Shown here: piece after piece, positions 25,872 to 37,300 of the stretch
How the letters are laid out: every line of letters starts with the position of its first letter
Numbering within the stretch: position 1 is the first letter of the stretch
Source: Cellvibrio mixtus subsp. mixtus J3-8
GTDB taxonomy: Bacteria; Pseudomonadota; Gammaproteobacteria; Pseudomonadales; Cellvibrionaceae
DNA length: 64,000 nucleotides
NCBI RefSeq assembly: GCF_000766945.1
Contig: NZ_KN266207.1
Coordinates: 219,829-283,828 of the forward strand
Direction of reading: 5' to 3'
Notes under the pieces: model-generated
Told to the model about the DNA's origin: nothing
Databases searched by the model: none
Seen by the model: the letters and a program-made list of their open reading frames with translations, nothing else
Translations under genes and position numbers: made by a program

Positions 25872-26891
25872 TTAATTATTGGTGCGGATCGCGCGTGCCA
25901 ATTCAATTACCGATAACGGTGCTGAACCCTCCGCTTTATTGCTCAGCGTAACAAAAACATTTTGACCTGCGTTTGCTGTGCCGGCGATTACGCGCACCAA
26001 TGCTGCTCGCGTTTCAGGATCAGGATCGATAATTTTATCGTAAGGTTCATAAGCATCGCGTGCATCTTCGTAACCAAAGGCGCCGTGCACCGGATTTAAA
26101 TTCCAGCGGCATACCAGCGGCCCTGGCCAAAGTGCGCGCAAGATGGGAAGTTGTTCGGTGATGTGCGGCATTTTTGCATGCAGGCCCATGCAATAGGTTG
26201 CGCCGGTATCGCGCAGTGCATTGACAAATTGCGGGGTGAGCCACTGTGGATCGCGCACTTCCACCGCGACGACCCCATCGGGGGCGGTGCTTTTTAAATC
26301 GGGAATCGCTTTTAATAACTGATGCAACCGGCCAATTAATTTGGGCATTTGTGCAAGCCAGGCGCCGGGCAGGGGGCTGATCTGGAATACCAGGGCGCCG
26401 AGCTTATGGCCCAATCCCTCTAACGCGGGTTCGACAAACATTTGGATCGCTTCTTCCGCATTGAGGAAATGGGTGTTGGGCCGCATGCCGCGACCGGATT
26501 CATCGCGCACCAACGCATCGGTCATCAAGCTGGGCGCTTTAACGACAAAGCGAAAATCAGGCCCGACTTGCGACGCATATTCCGCAAATTGTGCAACGTT
26601 TAATGGCCGGTAAAAACTGCGGTCAATGCTAACCGTGCGAAACAACGGATGCTTGCCATACGCAGTTAAACCGTAACGGGAAAGGTTTGTTTCGGGGTAT
26701 TCGCCATTCCATACCAGGCCGTTCCAGCCCCGGTAATTCCACGATGAAGTCCCAAGCCGCAAATGCGCAGGCAACGCGCTGGCTAATTCAATCCATTCGG
26801 GATCGGGTGTGGCCGGCTCTATGTGACGGCCGGATTTTTTAACGGGCAGAGTTTCCTGATCGCCGAATAACGGGTTTTGCATAAATGGCAT
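25872..26891 (-). CDS. DUF72 (YecE-like) family protein
   Basis: 339 residues. Family blocks are visible: L-R-L-G-T-S-S-W-N-Y-R-G-W, V-S-I-D-R-S-F-Y-R-P-L, D-F-R-F-V-V-K-A-P, A-V-E-V-R-D-P-Q-W-L and V-F-V-T-L-S-N-K-A-E-G-S-A-P. The fold is a TIM barrel related to apurinic-endonuclease-like barrels; the reaction is unknown. Most homologues end near an N-K-x-x-G-x-A-P segment as here, but this one carries a ~40-residue N-terminal extension. It stands alone between the HDOD and AEC genes. Confidence 0.9.
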   Translation of the reverse strand: MPFMQNPLFGDQETLPVKKSGRHIEPATPDPEWIELASALPAHLRLGTSSWNYRGWNGLVWNGEYPETNLSRYGLTAYGKHPLFRTVSIDRSFYRPLNVAQFAEYASQVGPDFRFVVKAPSLMTDALVRDESGRGMRPNTHFLNAEEAIQMFVEPALEGLGHKLGALVFQISPLPGAWLAQMPKLIGRLHQLLKAIPDLKSTAPDGVVAVEVRDPQWLTPQFVNALRDTGATYCMGLHAKMPHITEQLPILRALWPGPLVCRWNLNPVHGAFGYEDARDAYEPYDKIIDPDPETRAALVRVIAGTANAGQNVFVTLSNKAEGSAPLSVIELARAIRTNN

Positions 26892-27100
26892 TGTCTATTG
26901 TGTGGACGATTATTCCTTGGTGGGGCGCCCTGGTGGTGGATGATTGCTTTTACAGTGGTAGTGGGATTTTTATGGTGGGCAGCTTATCGATAAGTATCAA
27001 TAGCCACCAGTCTATTAAAACTGTTTTCTGTGCGCTATCACCTGTGCATTGCTTGCCGGTAAGATGCGCACCTTATTTATAGCCAATCCCGGATTTTCCT

Positions 27101-27991
27101 ATGTTGAGCGAATTGTTCGCTATTCTCGCACCAATGATGATTACGGTCGGCGCCGGTTATATCTGGGGAAAAACCGGTACACCTTTTCCGTCGGATTTTA
27201 TTTCGCGCATTGTGATGAACATAGGTACGCCCTGTTTGATTATCAGCGTGATGGCGAAAGTGGAAGTGCAACCGGAAGTGATGGGGCTGGTGGCCCTGGC
27301 GACAGCAATTATCATGACGGCCATGGGATTATTAAGTTGGGCGTTATTACGCTGGATGAAACTGGACGTTGCAACCTATCTTCCCCCGCTGGTGTTTCCT
27401 AACAATGGCAATATGGGGCTGCCGTTGTGTATGTTTGCTTATGGCCAAACCGGTTTGGCGTTCGCGTTAGGTTCATTTATGGTGATGATGGTCGCTACGT
27501 TTACCGTAGGATTATTAATCGTCGCCACTAGCGAGGGCGGTTTATTGAAACGTATAGAATCCATTGCCAAACAGCCGGTTATGTACGCCATGCTAGTGGC
27601 CGTGATTTTATTAATCACTGATACCGAATTGCCGCGCTGGATTAGCAACACCCTGGATTTGCTGGGCGGAATTGCACTGCCATTAATGATTATTGCGCTG
27701 GGTGTGTCGTTGGCCACGCTGAAAATTAACTTCTGGAAACGCAGTTTATTTTTCAGCCTGGTGCGCATCGGCGGGGGCTTGCTAATCGGATTTATTGTGT
27801 GCGAATTAATGGGCCTGACCGGTGTGACACGTAATGTGGTGTTATTGCAATCCGCCATGCCTATAGCAGTATTTAACTACCTGCTGGCGTTGCGCTACGG
27901 CCATAAACCAGAGGAAGTTGCAGCTATGGTATTAGTGTCTACACTGGTTGCATTTATTGGTTTGCCATTTTTATTGATGGCGATTTTGTAA
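27101..27991 (+). CDS. AEC-family transporter (auxin efflux carrier type)
   Basis: 296 residues with about ten transmembrane helices. The inverted-repeat AEC fold is indicated by I-L-A-P-M-M-I-T-V-G-A-G-Y, F-P-N-N-G-N-M-G-L-P-L in the fourth/fifth helix, and the second-half Q-S-A-M-P-I-A-V-F-N-Y. Members export organic anions such as malate or related carboxylates; the substrate here is unknown. No strong ribosome site is visible at the ATG. It ends 51 bases before the hydroxylase gene on the same strand but probably belongs to another function. Confidence 0.9.
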   Translation: MLSELFAILAPMMITVGAGYIWGKTGTPFPSDFISRIVMNIGTPCLIISVMAKVEVQPEVMGLVALATAIIMTAMGLLSWALLRWMKLDVATYLPPLVFPNNGNMGLPLCMFAYGQTGLAFALGSFMVMMVATFTVGLLIVATSEGGLLKRIESIAKQPVMYAMLVAVILLITDTELPRWISNTLDLLGGIALPLMIIALGVSLATLKINFWKRSLFFSLVRIGGGLLIGFIVCELMGLTGVTRNVVLLQSAMPIAVFNYLLALRYGHKPEEVAAMVLVSTLVAFIGLPFLLMAIL

Positions 27992-28042
27992 TCACCTGCT
28001 GGTAGTAAAGGATTTCCAGTCAGCGCATAAGTGAGTTTGCGA

Positions 28043-28726
28043 ATGGAAAATCCTGTTGCGCCCTCTAATGTTATTAACCCTGCTGTTGAGGCTCTGTCAT
28101 TTGACGGGGCTTTGATAAATGAAGCTTCACCGTCTGCGATCTCCCCTGTCTCGTTTGCGCAAATTCCCTGTGTAGTCCAGCTCGCGCTTTTACAAGCGGA
28201 GGTTGAATCATTACTGGTTAATCCATGGGTTGATCATGTCAATAAGCAGGATTATTCCGGTGGTTGGGATGTTCTGCCATTGCGTTGCCAGCGCCAGTAT
28301 CTCGATGCCCATCCGATCTTGCAGGGCTTTTCGATTGCCGATGGTGAAGACTGGGAAAATTTGCCCGTTATGGCGCAATGCCCGGAACTACAAAATCTAT
28401 TTAATCAATTGCAGTGCCCGATTAAAGCGGCGCGTTTGATGCGTTTGAAAGCCGGTGCAGCAATTAAGCCGCATCGCGACCACGAATTAAGTATGGAATT
28501 TGGTGAAGCACGTTTGCATGTGCCAATCCATACCAGTGATGCGGTGAGTTTTCTTGTCGAACACAAACTGATTCCCATGCGTGCCGGTGAGTTGTGGTAT
28601 TTCAACGCGGATCAAATACACGAAGTTTACAACCGTGGTAGCGAAGACCGGATTAATGTAGTCATTGATTGTGTGGTTAACGATTGGTTGCGCCAAAAAA
28701 TCTCAAGCAGTGTCGCGCATGGGTAA
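28043..28726 (+). CDS. Aspartyl/asparaginyl beta-hydroxylase family dioxygenase
   Basis: 227 residues from the ATG at 28043 (a GTG at 28031 is also possible). Fe(II)/2-oxoglutarate fold: the metal motif starts at K-P-H-R-D-H-E, and the distal histidine is in D-Q-I-H-E-V-Y-N-R-G. The arginine that binds 2OG is probably in the E-D-R-I-N-V-V segment. This family hydroxylates Asp/Asn in proteins or peptides. The next gene starts inside its last codons (8-base overlap), so it is translationally coupled to a sulfotransferase and then a GNAT. The set probably acts on a shared target, perhaps the tail-collar protein downstream (inference). Confidence 0.88.
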   Translation: MENPVAPSNVINPAVEALSFDGALINEASPSAISPVSFAQIPCVVQLALLQAEVESLLVNPWVDHVNKQDYSGGWDVLPLRCQRQYLDAHPILQGFSIADGEDWENLPVMAQCPELQNLFNQLQCPIKAARLMRLKAGAAIKPHRDHELSMEFGEARLHVPIHTSDAVSFLVEHKLIPMRAGELWYFNADQIHEVYNRGSEDRINVVIDCVVNDWLRQKISSSVAHG

Positions 28727-29882
28727 TTATTTTCCACAATATTGTGCATTACTCAATTCTGTAGAACAGCTGGAGTATTGCCAGCGCGCGCAATCATTGG
28801 GTGAGCTGCTTGCGTGCATTAAAACGCTCTGGGAGTGCAATCAACTGGGTGATGGCGAGTTGCTTGGTGAAATTAACCGCTTAAACCAAATGCCTGTTGA
28901 TGCTAATGCAATATTGGCTGGTAACTGGTTGCCTTATCGCTACCAGCCGAAACGCCGGGTAGTAAATTGGTTAATCCCTGTTGGCCATGCCACTGAGCCA
29001 TTCCAGGATGAATATATTTCCCGGTGTCGCCAGCAATTATTATTAAATCAAATTATCCAGCCGTGCACATCGCTGGAGTCTGTTGCACAGCAAGGCGATA
29101 GCCTTGCCGATGTAACGCCCGCGGGATTTATTTTCCATTTGTCGCGCTGTGGGTCCACCCTGGTTTCCGGGTGCCTTGCCGCGTTTGATTCCGCCTGTGT
29201 ATTTTCTGAATCACCCTTGCTCACTGAATTATTATTGGACGGCACCCTGTCATCTGCCGAGCAGAAAAATTTTCTGCGTGTTTTTATTAATCTCCAGTCT
29301 GCGGTATTTTCTTCCCATCGCCCAAAAATGGTTATTAAATGGAACGCGTGGGATATTTTTCAGTGGGAATTGATTCGCGCATTGTACCCGCAAGTGCCTG
29401 TGATTTTCCTGGTGCGTAACCCGGTGGAAGTTTTGGCATCGCACCAGCGGTCAGCGGGGCGGCATATGATGGATGACCCACGGTTGAGCAGCTTTCATCC
29501 GGTATTTGCGCAGCAAATTGCCGATATTCCGTTATTGGAAAAACGTACGGATGTCTTGCATGCTTTATTGCAAGCGATGGGAAATGTGTGTTCAGGGGAA
29601 AATATTTCTGTTGTGGACTATGTTTTTTTAAGTGCCAGTGCGCTGATCGCTATTGCGGAATTGATGGGCATGTCTGATCAGCTTGGTTTTTTAAAAATCC
29701 AAGAGCGAATGCAATTTCATTCAAAAAGCCCGGGGCAAATCTACGTTGACGATAGCATTCGAAAACAAGAGTGCTTTACCCTGGAAGAACAACATAAAAT
29801 CAATGCGCAGTTGATGCCTTCATATAATCATTTACTGGCTAATGCCAGAAAACCAGCAAGGAAAATTATAAGTGTTAACTGA
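28719..29882 (+). CDS. Sulfotransferase family protein
   Basis: 387 residues from the ATG at 28719, which overlaps the hydroxylase stop. The PAPS 5'-loop is H-L-S-R-C-G-S-T-L-V-S, followed by V-F-S-E-S-P-L-L. The 3'-phosphate motif is F-L-V-R-N-P-V-E-V-L-A-S-H. The N-terminal ~140 residues are not typical of sulfotransferases and may be an acceptor-recognition domain. It has no signal peptide. The next gene overlaps its end by 11 bases. The cluster order hydroxylase-sulfotransferase-GNAT suggests modification of one target; the true donor and acceptor are unproven. Confidence 0.85.
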   Translation: MGNYFPQYCALLNSVEQLEYCQRAQSLGELLACIKTLWECNQLGDGELLGEINRLNQMPVDANAILAGNWLPYRYQPKRRVVNWLIPVGHATEPFQDEYISRCRQQLLLNQIIQPCTSLESVAQQGDSLADVTPAGFIFHLSRCGSTLVSGCLAAFDSACVFSESPLLTELLLDGTLSSAEQKNFLRVFINLQSAVFSSHRPKMVIKWNAWDIFQWELIRALYPQVPVIFLVRNPVEVLASHQRSAGRHMMDDPRLSSFHPVFAQQIADIPLLEKRTDVLHALLQAMGNVCSGENISVVDYVFLSASALIAIAELMGMSDQLGFLKIQERMQFHSKSPGQIYVDDSIRKQECFTLEEQHKINAQLMPSYNHLLANARKPARKIISVN

Positions 29883-30354
29883 AATTGCCTTGCTTCCCGG
29901 GCTTTTTATCCGCAAAGCAACACCGGAAGATCAATTATTTTTGGAAAGTTTATTTTTTTCCACACGTAATTATCTTTATTCAATGCCGCTACCAAAATCC
30001 CAGGTGGATTTATTAATAAAGCAGCAGTTCCTTTTGCAGCAATCGTCTTATAGATCTTCTTTTCCCGCTGCGGAAATTTTTATTATCAATCATCATTCCC
30101 TCCCGGTTGGCAAGGTCATGGTTGATGTTGCCTCTGACACAATACATATCGTTGATATTGCGTTAAGTGAAAACGCGCGCGGTAAAGGTTGGGGATCTGC
30201 ATTATTGCGGGCGTTGAAAAAATATGCGGAGCAAGAGGGGCGAGTATTGCGGCTGGCCGTTGATCAACAAAATATCCGTGCAAAAAAATTATACCTGGCA
30301 TTAGGTTTCCGGGTTGTTGAGTCGTCATTAACTCATGACACTTTATTATGGTGA
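29872..30354 (+). CDS. GNAT-family N-acetyltransferase
   Basis: 160 residues starting at a GTG with AAGGAAAA upstream. The acetyl-CoA loop is in L-S-E-N-A-R-G-K-G-W-G-S-A-L-L, and the beta-bulge/helix end is in Q-Q-N-I-R-A-K-K-L-Y-L-A-L-G-F. This is a standard single-domain GNAT. It overlaps the sulfotransferase end by 11 bases, so it is part of the modification operon ahead of the tail-collar gene. The substrate is unknown. Confidence 0.88.
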   Translation: MLTEIALLPGLFIRKATPEDQLFLESLFFSTRNYLYSMPLPKSQVDLLIKQQFLLQQSSYRSSFPAAEIFIINHHSLPVGKVMVDVASDTIHIVDIALSENARGKGWGSALLRALKKYAEQEGRVLRLAVDQQNIRAKKLYLALGFRVVESSLTHDTLLW

Positions 30355-30655
30355 CCCGGATAATTATGGTGATCCGTATATTGTGGTAGTTGTTATGGGG
30401 CGTAATTGGATGTGACATTCAATATTTATAAACTGTAATGGGAATACTGCGGCAATTCATTCGGGTATAAAAAATCATCAACTGGTGTTTTTTTGAATAT
30501 CACCTAAAGTTGTCGAAGGCCTTCCTGTTGGGGGTACATGTTTCAATTGGAGTTGTGTAGTTTTTGAAACGCTTGCGATTAACGCTCAAGCACGATGAAA
30601 CGTTTAAGGACCATTTGTTAGTTAACTACATTAAAAATTAATTAAGGAGAAAATG
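30355..30655. other. Leader of the tail-collar gene, no gene seen
   Basis: ~300 AT-rich bases between the GNAT stop and the collar-protein start. I see no credible frame or clear terminator. An AAGGAG ribosome site precedes the collar gene. A separate promoter may lie here, but I cannot place one with confidence. Confidence 0.5.
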
Positions 30656-31255
30656 ATGTCTGATCCGTTTATTGGCGAAATCCGCATGTTTGCCGGTACT
30701 TTTGCTCCGCGTGGCTGGGCTTTTTGTAATGGACAGTTGTTGGCAATTTCCACCAACAGTGCGCTCTTCTCTATCTTGGGTACTGTCTATGGTGGCAATG
30801 GCACCACAACCTTTGGGTTACCTAACCTGCAAAGCCGCACCCCGGTGGGTACAGGGACCGGGGCCGGGTTAAGTAATGTTGTTTTGGGGCAAATTGGCGG
30901 CGTTGAGAATGTAACCTTGACGACCAATCAGATGCCTGCGCACAACCACGGTGTTGCGCTGACGGGAACAGGTAATGTGAGTGTTGCGTTGGGTGCTTCA
31001 TCGGCTAACGGAAATACGCCCACACCAGGGCCAACTACGGTTCCAGCCAAAGTACCAAATGGGTTGGCCAATTTAAACGCGTTCAGCACAACCGCACCTG
31101 ATACAACTCTGCTGCCAGTAAATACTACAACCAGCGTTGCGGTGAATGGCAATACGACGGTTGCAGGGCTCGGCACGCCGGTTTCAGTGGTGCAGCCTTA
31201 TCTGGGAATGAATTTTATTATTGCACTTGAAGGTATTTATCCTTCTCGTAACTAA
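30656..31255 (+). CDS. Phage tail-collar domain protein (microcystin-dependent/MdpB type)
   Basis: 199 residues; ATGs at 30653 and 30656 are both possible, with AGGAG better spaced for the second. Family blocks: F-I-G-E-I-R-M-F-A-G-T-F-A-P-R-G-W-A-F-C-N-G-Q, L-F-S-I-L-G-T-V-Y-G-G-N-G, F-G-L-P-N-L-Q-S-R-T-P-V-G and N-Q-M-P-A-H-N-H, ending Q-P-Y-L-G-M-N-F-I-I-A-L-E-G-I-Y-P-S-R. Such collar proteins cap fibres in phages but are also encoded singly in bacteria without phage genes. It lies between three modification enzymes and a giant surface protein. Confidence 0.93.
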   Translation: MSDPFIGEIRMFAGTFAPRGWAFCNGQLLAISTNSALFSILGTVYGGNGTTTFGLPNLQSRTPVGTGTGAGLSNVVLGQIGGVENVTLTTNQMPAHNHGVALTGTGNVSVALGASSANGNTPTPGPTTVPAKVPNGLANLNAFSTTAPDTTLLPVNTTTSVAVNGNTTVAGLGTPVSVVQPYLGMNFIIALEGIYPSRN

Positions 31256-31333
31256 CATTTGAATAATGAATTCGGGTGCGCGCAGGGACGCACGCAGCTG
31301 TTTATCTTGATTGCTTAATCGTGGAGATTGGTC

Positions 31334-34300
31334 ATGTTGCAGGTTGCTTATCAATTAACTCGTGCAATAAATGAAAGGCTTGCCAGAAATACGCGCCCAC
31401 ATTGGTGTAAAGGGTTATTAAGTGGCTTGGCAATGTTGGCATCTGTAAGTGCCCATGCTGTTACCCCTTCTGATCAGGGGTTTAATTCGGAAACCCCGGG
31501 GTATTTAACGAATTCAGGGTACACCCTCGCTGGCGCTACCTATACTTTGGTGGCGCCCAATTCTGGTTCTGGTGCAGCGATGGCGCTTTTTTCGGAGCCC
31601 GGCGCTATAAGTATTACACCCAACAGTGCGGATAATGCCGTCATGTTTAACTACGATGGTGCTACGGTAGTCGGTGGTGCCCTTGATGCAAGAATTACGT
31701 CTGCCGATGGTTCTGAATTCAAAATCGTGTCAATGGAAATTGATACTGGTGCTGGCTTGGGTACCAGCCCAAACCTGACTGTGACAGGATACCGTGATGG
31801 TGTTTCCGTTGTATCAGACACAATTGACACCAATATATCCGATTCGTCCGGGTCAGTGACCTATACCAAAAATGGGGTGCCTGGAGGTGCTGGTGGCACT
31901 ATCACCTTTAACAGCAGCTGGAATTATATTGATGAAATTCGTTTCACCGGTACCAATACAATTGTTGCCGTTGACGATCTGGATTTTGAGTCCGGTGTTC
32001 CGCCTGACACCACCCCACCTACCGTCACCAGTGTAAGTGTCCCTGCAAATTCAACCTACATCACAGGCAATACGCTGAGTTTTACCGTCAATACTAGCGA
32101 AAACGTGATTGTGAATCCGACAGGGGGCACCCCTCGTATCGCATTGACCATTGGCGCCACGACCAAATACGCAACATATTCATCCGGTTCTGGAAGTTCG
32201 GCGCTCGTGTTCAGCTACACGGTTGAAAGTGGTTTGCTTGATTCGGACGGTATTACTGTCGGTGCATTAGGTTTAAACGGCGGAACCTTAAAAGATGCCG
32301 CTAACAATGACATGACGCTTACGTTGAACTCTGTTGGTGCTACAACCGGTGTGCTTGTGGACAGCACTGCACCAACTGTTTCATCAGTCACGGCCAGTAC
32401 CGCCAATGGCACTTACAAATTGGGTGATGTCATTAGCATCCAGGTTAATTTCAGTGAAACGGTTACTGTAAATACCGGCGGCGGCACTCCTCAATTAACG
32501 CTGGAGACCGGCGCAACAGACAGAACGATCAACTATGCAAGTGGCAGTGGCACCAGTTCGCTGACATTCAGCTATACCATACAAGCGGGTGATAACTCCG
32601 CTGACCTCGATTATGTGGCGACCAATTCCCTGGCATTGAACGGTGGAACTATTCGCGATGCAGCTGGCAATAACGCAACGCTGACATTGGCCTCACCCGG
32701 TGCTGCAAACTCGCTGGGAGCCAACAAGGCATTGGTAGTGGATGGTGTTGTGCCATCTGTGTCCAGTACTAGTCCGTCAGGTGGGGCTGTATCCACTGAT
32801 ACAAGTGTTGCTTTCACCGTAAACTTTAGCGAGTCGGTAAACAATATTTCTACCGATGATTTTGCTTTGGGAACAACCGGCACGGCGGCGGGAACAATTG
32901 CCAGTGTGTCTGCATCCTCAGGTTCAAGTGTGACCGTCACCGTCAGTGGTATTACTGGCAACGGTACTATCAAATTAAATCTGAATGCATCGACCAATAT
33001 TGCTGATGCTGCCGGCAACTCCAGCCCTGCGGCTTACACCAGCGGTACTACGCACACGGTAGCCATTCCAACGGCACCGGGCGCTCCAACAATCGGTACC
33101 GCAACTGCCGGTGATGGTCAGGCAAGTATCACCTTTACAGCACCGGTTAATAATGGCGGTTCTGCAATCACCGGTTATACAGTGACTTCCAACCCTGGTG
33201 GTATCACCGCAGGTGGCAATGGTTTTACTACTTCGCCAATAAGCGTAACTGGCCTTACTAATGGCACTTCATACACGTTTACCGTAACGGCTACTAACGC
33301 AATAGGCACCAGTACAGCCTCCGGTGCATCCAACTCGGCTACGCCCAAAGGCAACCAGACCATCACCTTTACCAACCCCGGTTCGCAGAACTTTGGAACT
33401 ACGCCAACCTTGACTGCCACTGCCAGCTCAAGTTTAACGGTCACTTTCAGTTCAGCGACAACCAGTGTTTGTACTATCACATCCGGTGGTACCTTGACTT
33501 TTGTAACAGCAGGCTCTTGTACCATTGATGCTGATCAGGGTGGAAATAGTGTCTGGAATGCGGCATCTACCGCATCCCAAACGTTTACTGTTGCTGCGAT
33601 AGCACCCGGCGCGCCTACGATAGGTACAGCCACTGCTGGCAATACCAGTGCCACTGTGACGTTCACTGCACCTGTCAGTAATGGCGGTACCAGTATTACC
33701 GGTTATACCGTAACAGCGAATCCCGGCGGGCTCACAGGAACCGGTGCAGGGTCACCTATCACCGTATCGGGTTTAACCAATGGTGTTTCTTACACCTTCA
33801 CTGTGACTGCGACCAACGCGGCACCGTTAACGGGGGCGGCTTCAGCGGCATCAAATGCGGTTATCCCGAAAGCATCGCAAACCATTACGTTTGCCAACCC
33901 CGGGTCACAAAATTTTGGCACTACACCGAATTTGGCAGTGTTGGGTGGAGGAGCGTCATCTACGTCCGGTTTGGCGGTAAGTTTTACCTCATCGACGACC
34001 GGTATTTGTACCGTTACGAGCGCGGGTGTACTGACCTTCATCAGTGCAGGTTCCTGTACCATCAATGCCAACCAGAGCGGGGATTCATCCTTCCTTGCTG
34101 CGCCCCAGGTTAGCCAGACATTCACGGTAGCTGCTGTTGTTCCCGCGGCACCCACCATCGGCACTGCGGTTGCGGGCGATACCCAGGCTAGCGTTGCTTT
34201 CACTCCACCAGCTAATACCGGTGGTACAGCAATTACCGGTTATACCGTGATTACCAGCCCGGCCGATGTGGGGCCGGTCAATGGTGCGTCCTCGCCCATT

Positions 34301-37300
34301 GTGGTGTCCGGTTTGACCAATGGCCAGCCTTACACTTTCACAGTAACGGCAGATAACTCTGTTGGTACTGGTCCAGCGTCCGGCGCCTCCAACCCGGTGA
34401 CACCGGCGGCAACACAGACAATCACATTTGCCAATCCTGGTCCGCAAAACTTTGGTACTACTCCAACGTTTACCGCTACTTCGGATTCCGGCTTGACGCC
34501 AACCTTTACTTCATCCACTACCGGTGTTTGTACCATTACCAGTGGCGGGGCAGTGACTTTCGTGACTGCCGGTGCTTGTACCATCAATGTGGATCAGGCG
34601 GGAAATAGCAGCTATCTGCCGGCAACCCAGGTAAGCCGCACCTTTACCGTAAATGCAATAGTGCCAGGTGCGCCGACTATCGGTAGCGCGTCAGCCGGTA
34701 ATGGCCAGGCAACGGTTACCTTTACTGCGCCTGCTTCTACCGGTGGTGCGGCTATTACCAGCTATACCGTAACCGCCAGCCCCGGTGGTGCAACTGCCAG
34801 TGGTACGGGTTCACCGATTACCATCACTGGTTTAACCAATGGCACCAGTTATACCTTTACCGTAAGGGCTACCAACGCTGTTGGTGCTGGCTCGCCATCG
34901 GCAGCATCCAACCCGGTGACTCCATCTGTACCGCCTAATAATGCGCCCGTGATTGCCCAGGGTTCTTCTACTTCTGTCACCATGAGTGAAGATGGTGATC
35001 CTACGCCATTCTCACTGGCCTTGAGTGCGTCTGATAGCGATGGTGACACCTTGGCCTGGTCTGTGAGTACTGCTGCACACGGAAATGTCAGCGTAGCGAA
35101 TGGCAATGTGAGCTACACACCGGTTGCCAATTACAACGGTAGCGATAGCTTTATTGTCCAGGTGAGTGACGGTAGTGCCAGTGCCAGCATTACGGTAAAT
35201 GTCACTATCAGGCCAGTGAACGATTTGCCGGTGATCAGTGGCACTGCACCTGCCAGCCTGAATCAGGATACCGCCTATAGCTTCACTCCGACTGCCAGTG
35301 ATCTGGATGTTGGTGATGTGCTGACGTTCAGCATCACCAACAAACCAACATGGGCAAGCTTCAATACCGCTACTGGTGCCTTGACGGGCACTCCGGCCGG
35401 TACTGATGCGGGTAAAACCACTGGTATCGTGATCAGCGTTAGCGACGGCACCGCGAGTGTTGCGTTGCCAGCGTTTGATATCGAAGTGATTTCGACTGTT
35501 GATCCACTCCTGCCGATAGTAACTGCCCCGGCAACCCTGGATGTCAATGCAACCGCGTTGTTTACACCTATCACCTTGCGTCAGTTACTGGGTATTGGTT
35601 CAGGTGCAAGCCAAAGTGAAATCGATGCTTCATTGAAGGCGTTGGCGAAAGACGGTGTAACGGGTAACGATTGCTGTACCACCAGTGTTGAAGGGCTGAC
35701 TGCAACTAACTCATTGCTCTTGCCACCGGGCCGCCATGAATTGAAATGGAAGGCTGTTAATGCCGTCGGTGTTACCGGTGAAGCCACGCAAATCGTCAAT
35801 ATCAATCCATTGGTATCCCTGAGCAAATCACAAATAGCGGTGCGTGGTAGCAATGTGGAATTCCGTGTGTTGCTGAATGGTCCTGCTCCCTCATACCCAT
35901 TAAGCATTCCTTATGTGATCGATGCATCTACTACAGCAACGTCAGCGGAACATAATCTGGTGAGCGGTACAGCGACCTTTACCGGTGCAGGGCAAGTGGA
36001 AGTGGCTATTCCCGTAACGCTGGCGGCAGTGACCGGATTTAGCGATAGCCAGCTGGTTGTGGAATTGGGAAGTGGTATTAATGCGGGGGCGGCGAATCGC
36101 CACGTTATAGATATCCGTCAGGGTAATGTGCCACCAGTGGTGAGCTTGAGTGTGAGCCAGGGCGGAATCACCACTAACCTGATTACCCCAAGTGGTGGCC
36201 CGGTCACTCTTACGGCATCGGTCGTCGATCCGAATATAGATGATACGCACACCTTTGTGTGGATCGGAACCGGTTTGACTGGCGACGCAAATAGCACTGT
36301 TAGAACGCTGGATCCTTCCGGCCTGACAGGTAGCAAGCAAATCCAGGTTATCGTTACTGATTCCGGTGGTGCGATAGTTCAGGCATCCGCTTACTTCCGT
36401 ATTGTCAGTGCATTGCCGGTGCTGGATGCAAATACCGATACCGATCAGGATGGAATCAGTGATGCGGTGGAAGGTACCAGCGACTCGGATGACAACGGTA
36501 TCCCGGATTACCTGGATAACATGCCATCCTCAAATATCCTGCCGCAGCAAGGTAACACCACTAATGCCTACCTGATCGAATGTGACCCGGGAGTGCGTTG
36601 TGGCTTGGGGTTGTTTGCCCGTGGCGGTAATTCCGGTGGTGTGCAAATCCTCGATAATGAAGTGAGCACTCTGCCTGATTTGATCGTTGACCCTGCATTT
36701 GAGCCCGTGGGTGGTGTGTTTGACTTCGCTATCCGCGATTTACCGACGCCGGGCCAATCAGTGCGTGTGGTCATTCCACAACGTGCTGCAGTGCCAGCCA
36801 ACGCGGTTTATCGCAAATTCCAACAAGGGCGCTGGGTGAGCTTTGTGACGGATGCTGACAATTCCATCCACTCGGCGGCGGGTAATCCTGGCTACTGTCC
36901 GCCACCGGGGTCGGCTGAGTGGACACCGGGCTTAACAGCGGGTCACCTGTGTGTCCAGTTGACCATTGAAGATGGTGGCCCTAACGATGATGACGGTCAG
37001 GTAAACTCGGCTGTAGTAGACCCCGGTGCGGTCAGTGGAGCCAAACCGGTTGAGCCTGAGCAACCAGAGCCACCGGAACCAAAGCCTCCGGTGGAAGTGA
37101 AATCGAAGGGTAGCGGTAGTGTTGGAGAGTTATGGATATTGCTATTGGGAGGTTTATTGATGATCAAACGTCACAGCACAAAATTACTGGCATTAGCGGT
37201 AACCCTGGTTGCTGCCAATAGCCAGGCAGAGACTGGTACTGGCAAGCTTTACCTGGGCGTTGAGGTTTATTCGGTAGAAGGCAGCCAGACGGAGGGTGAT

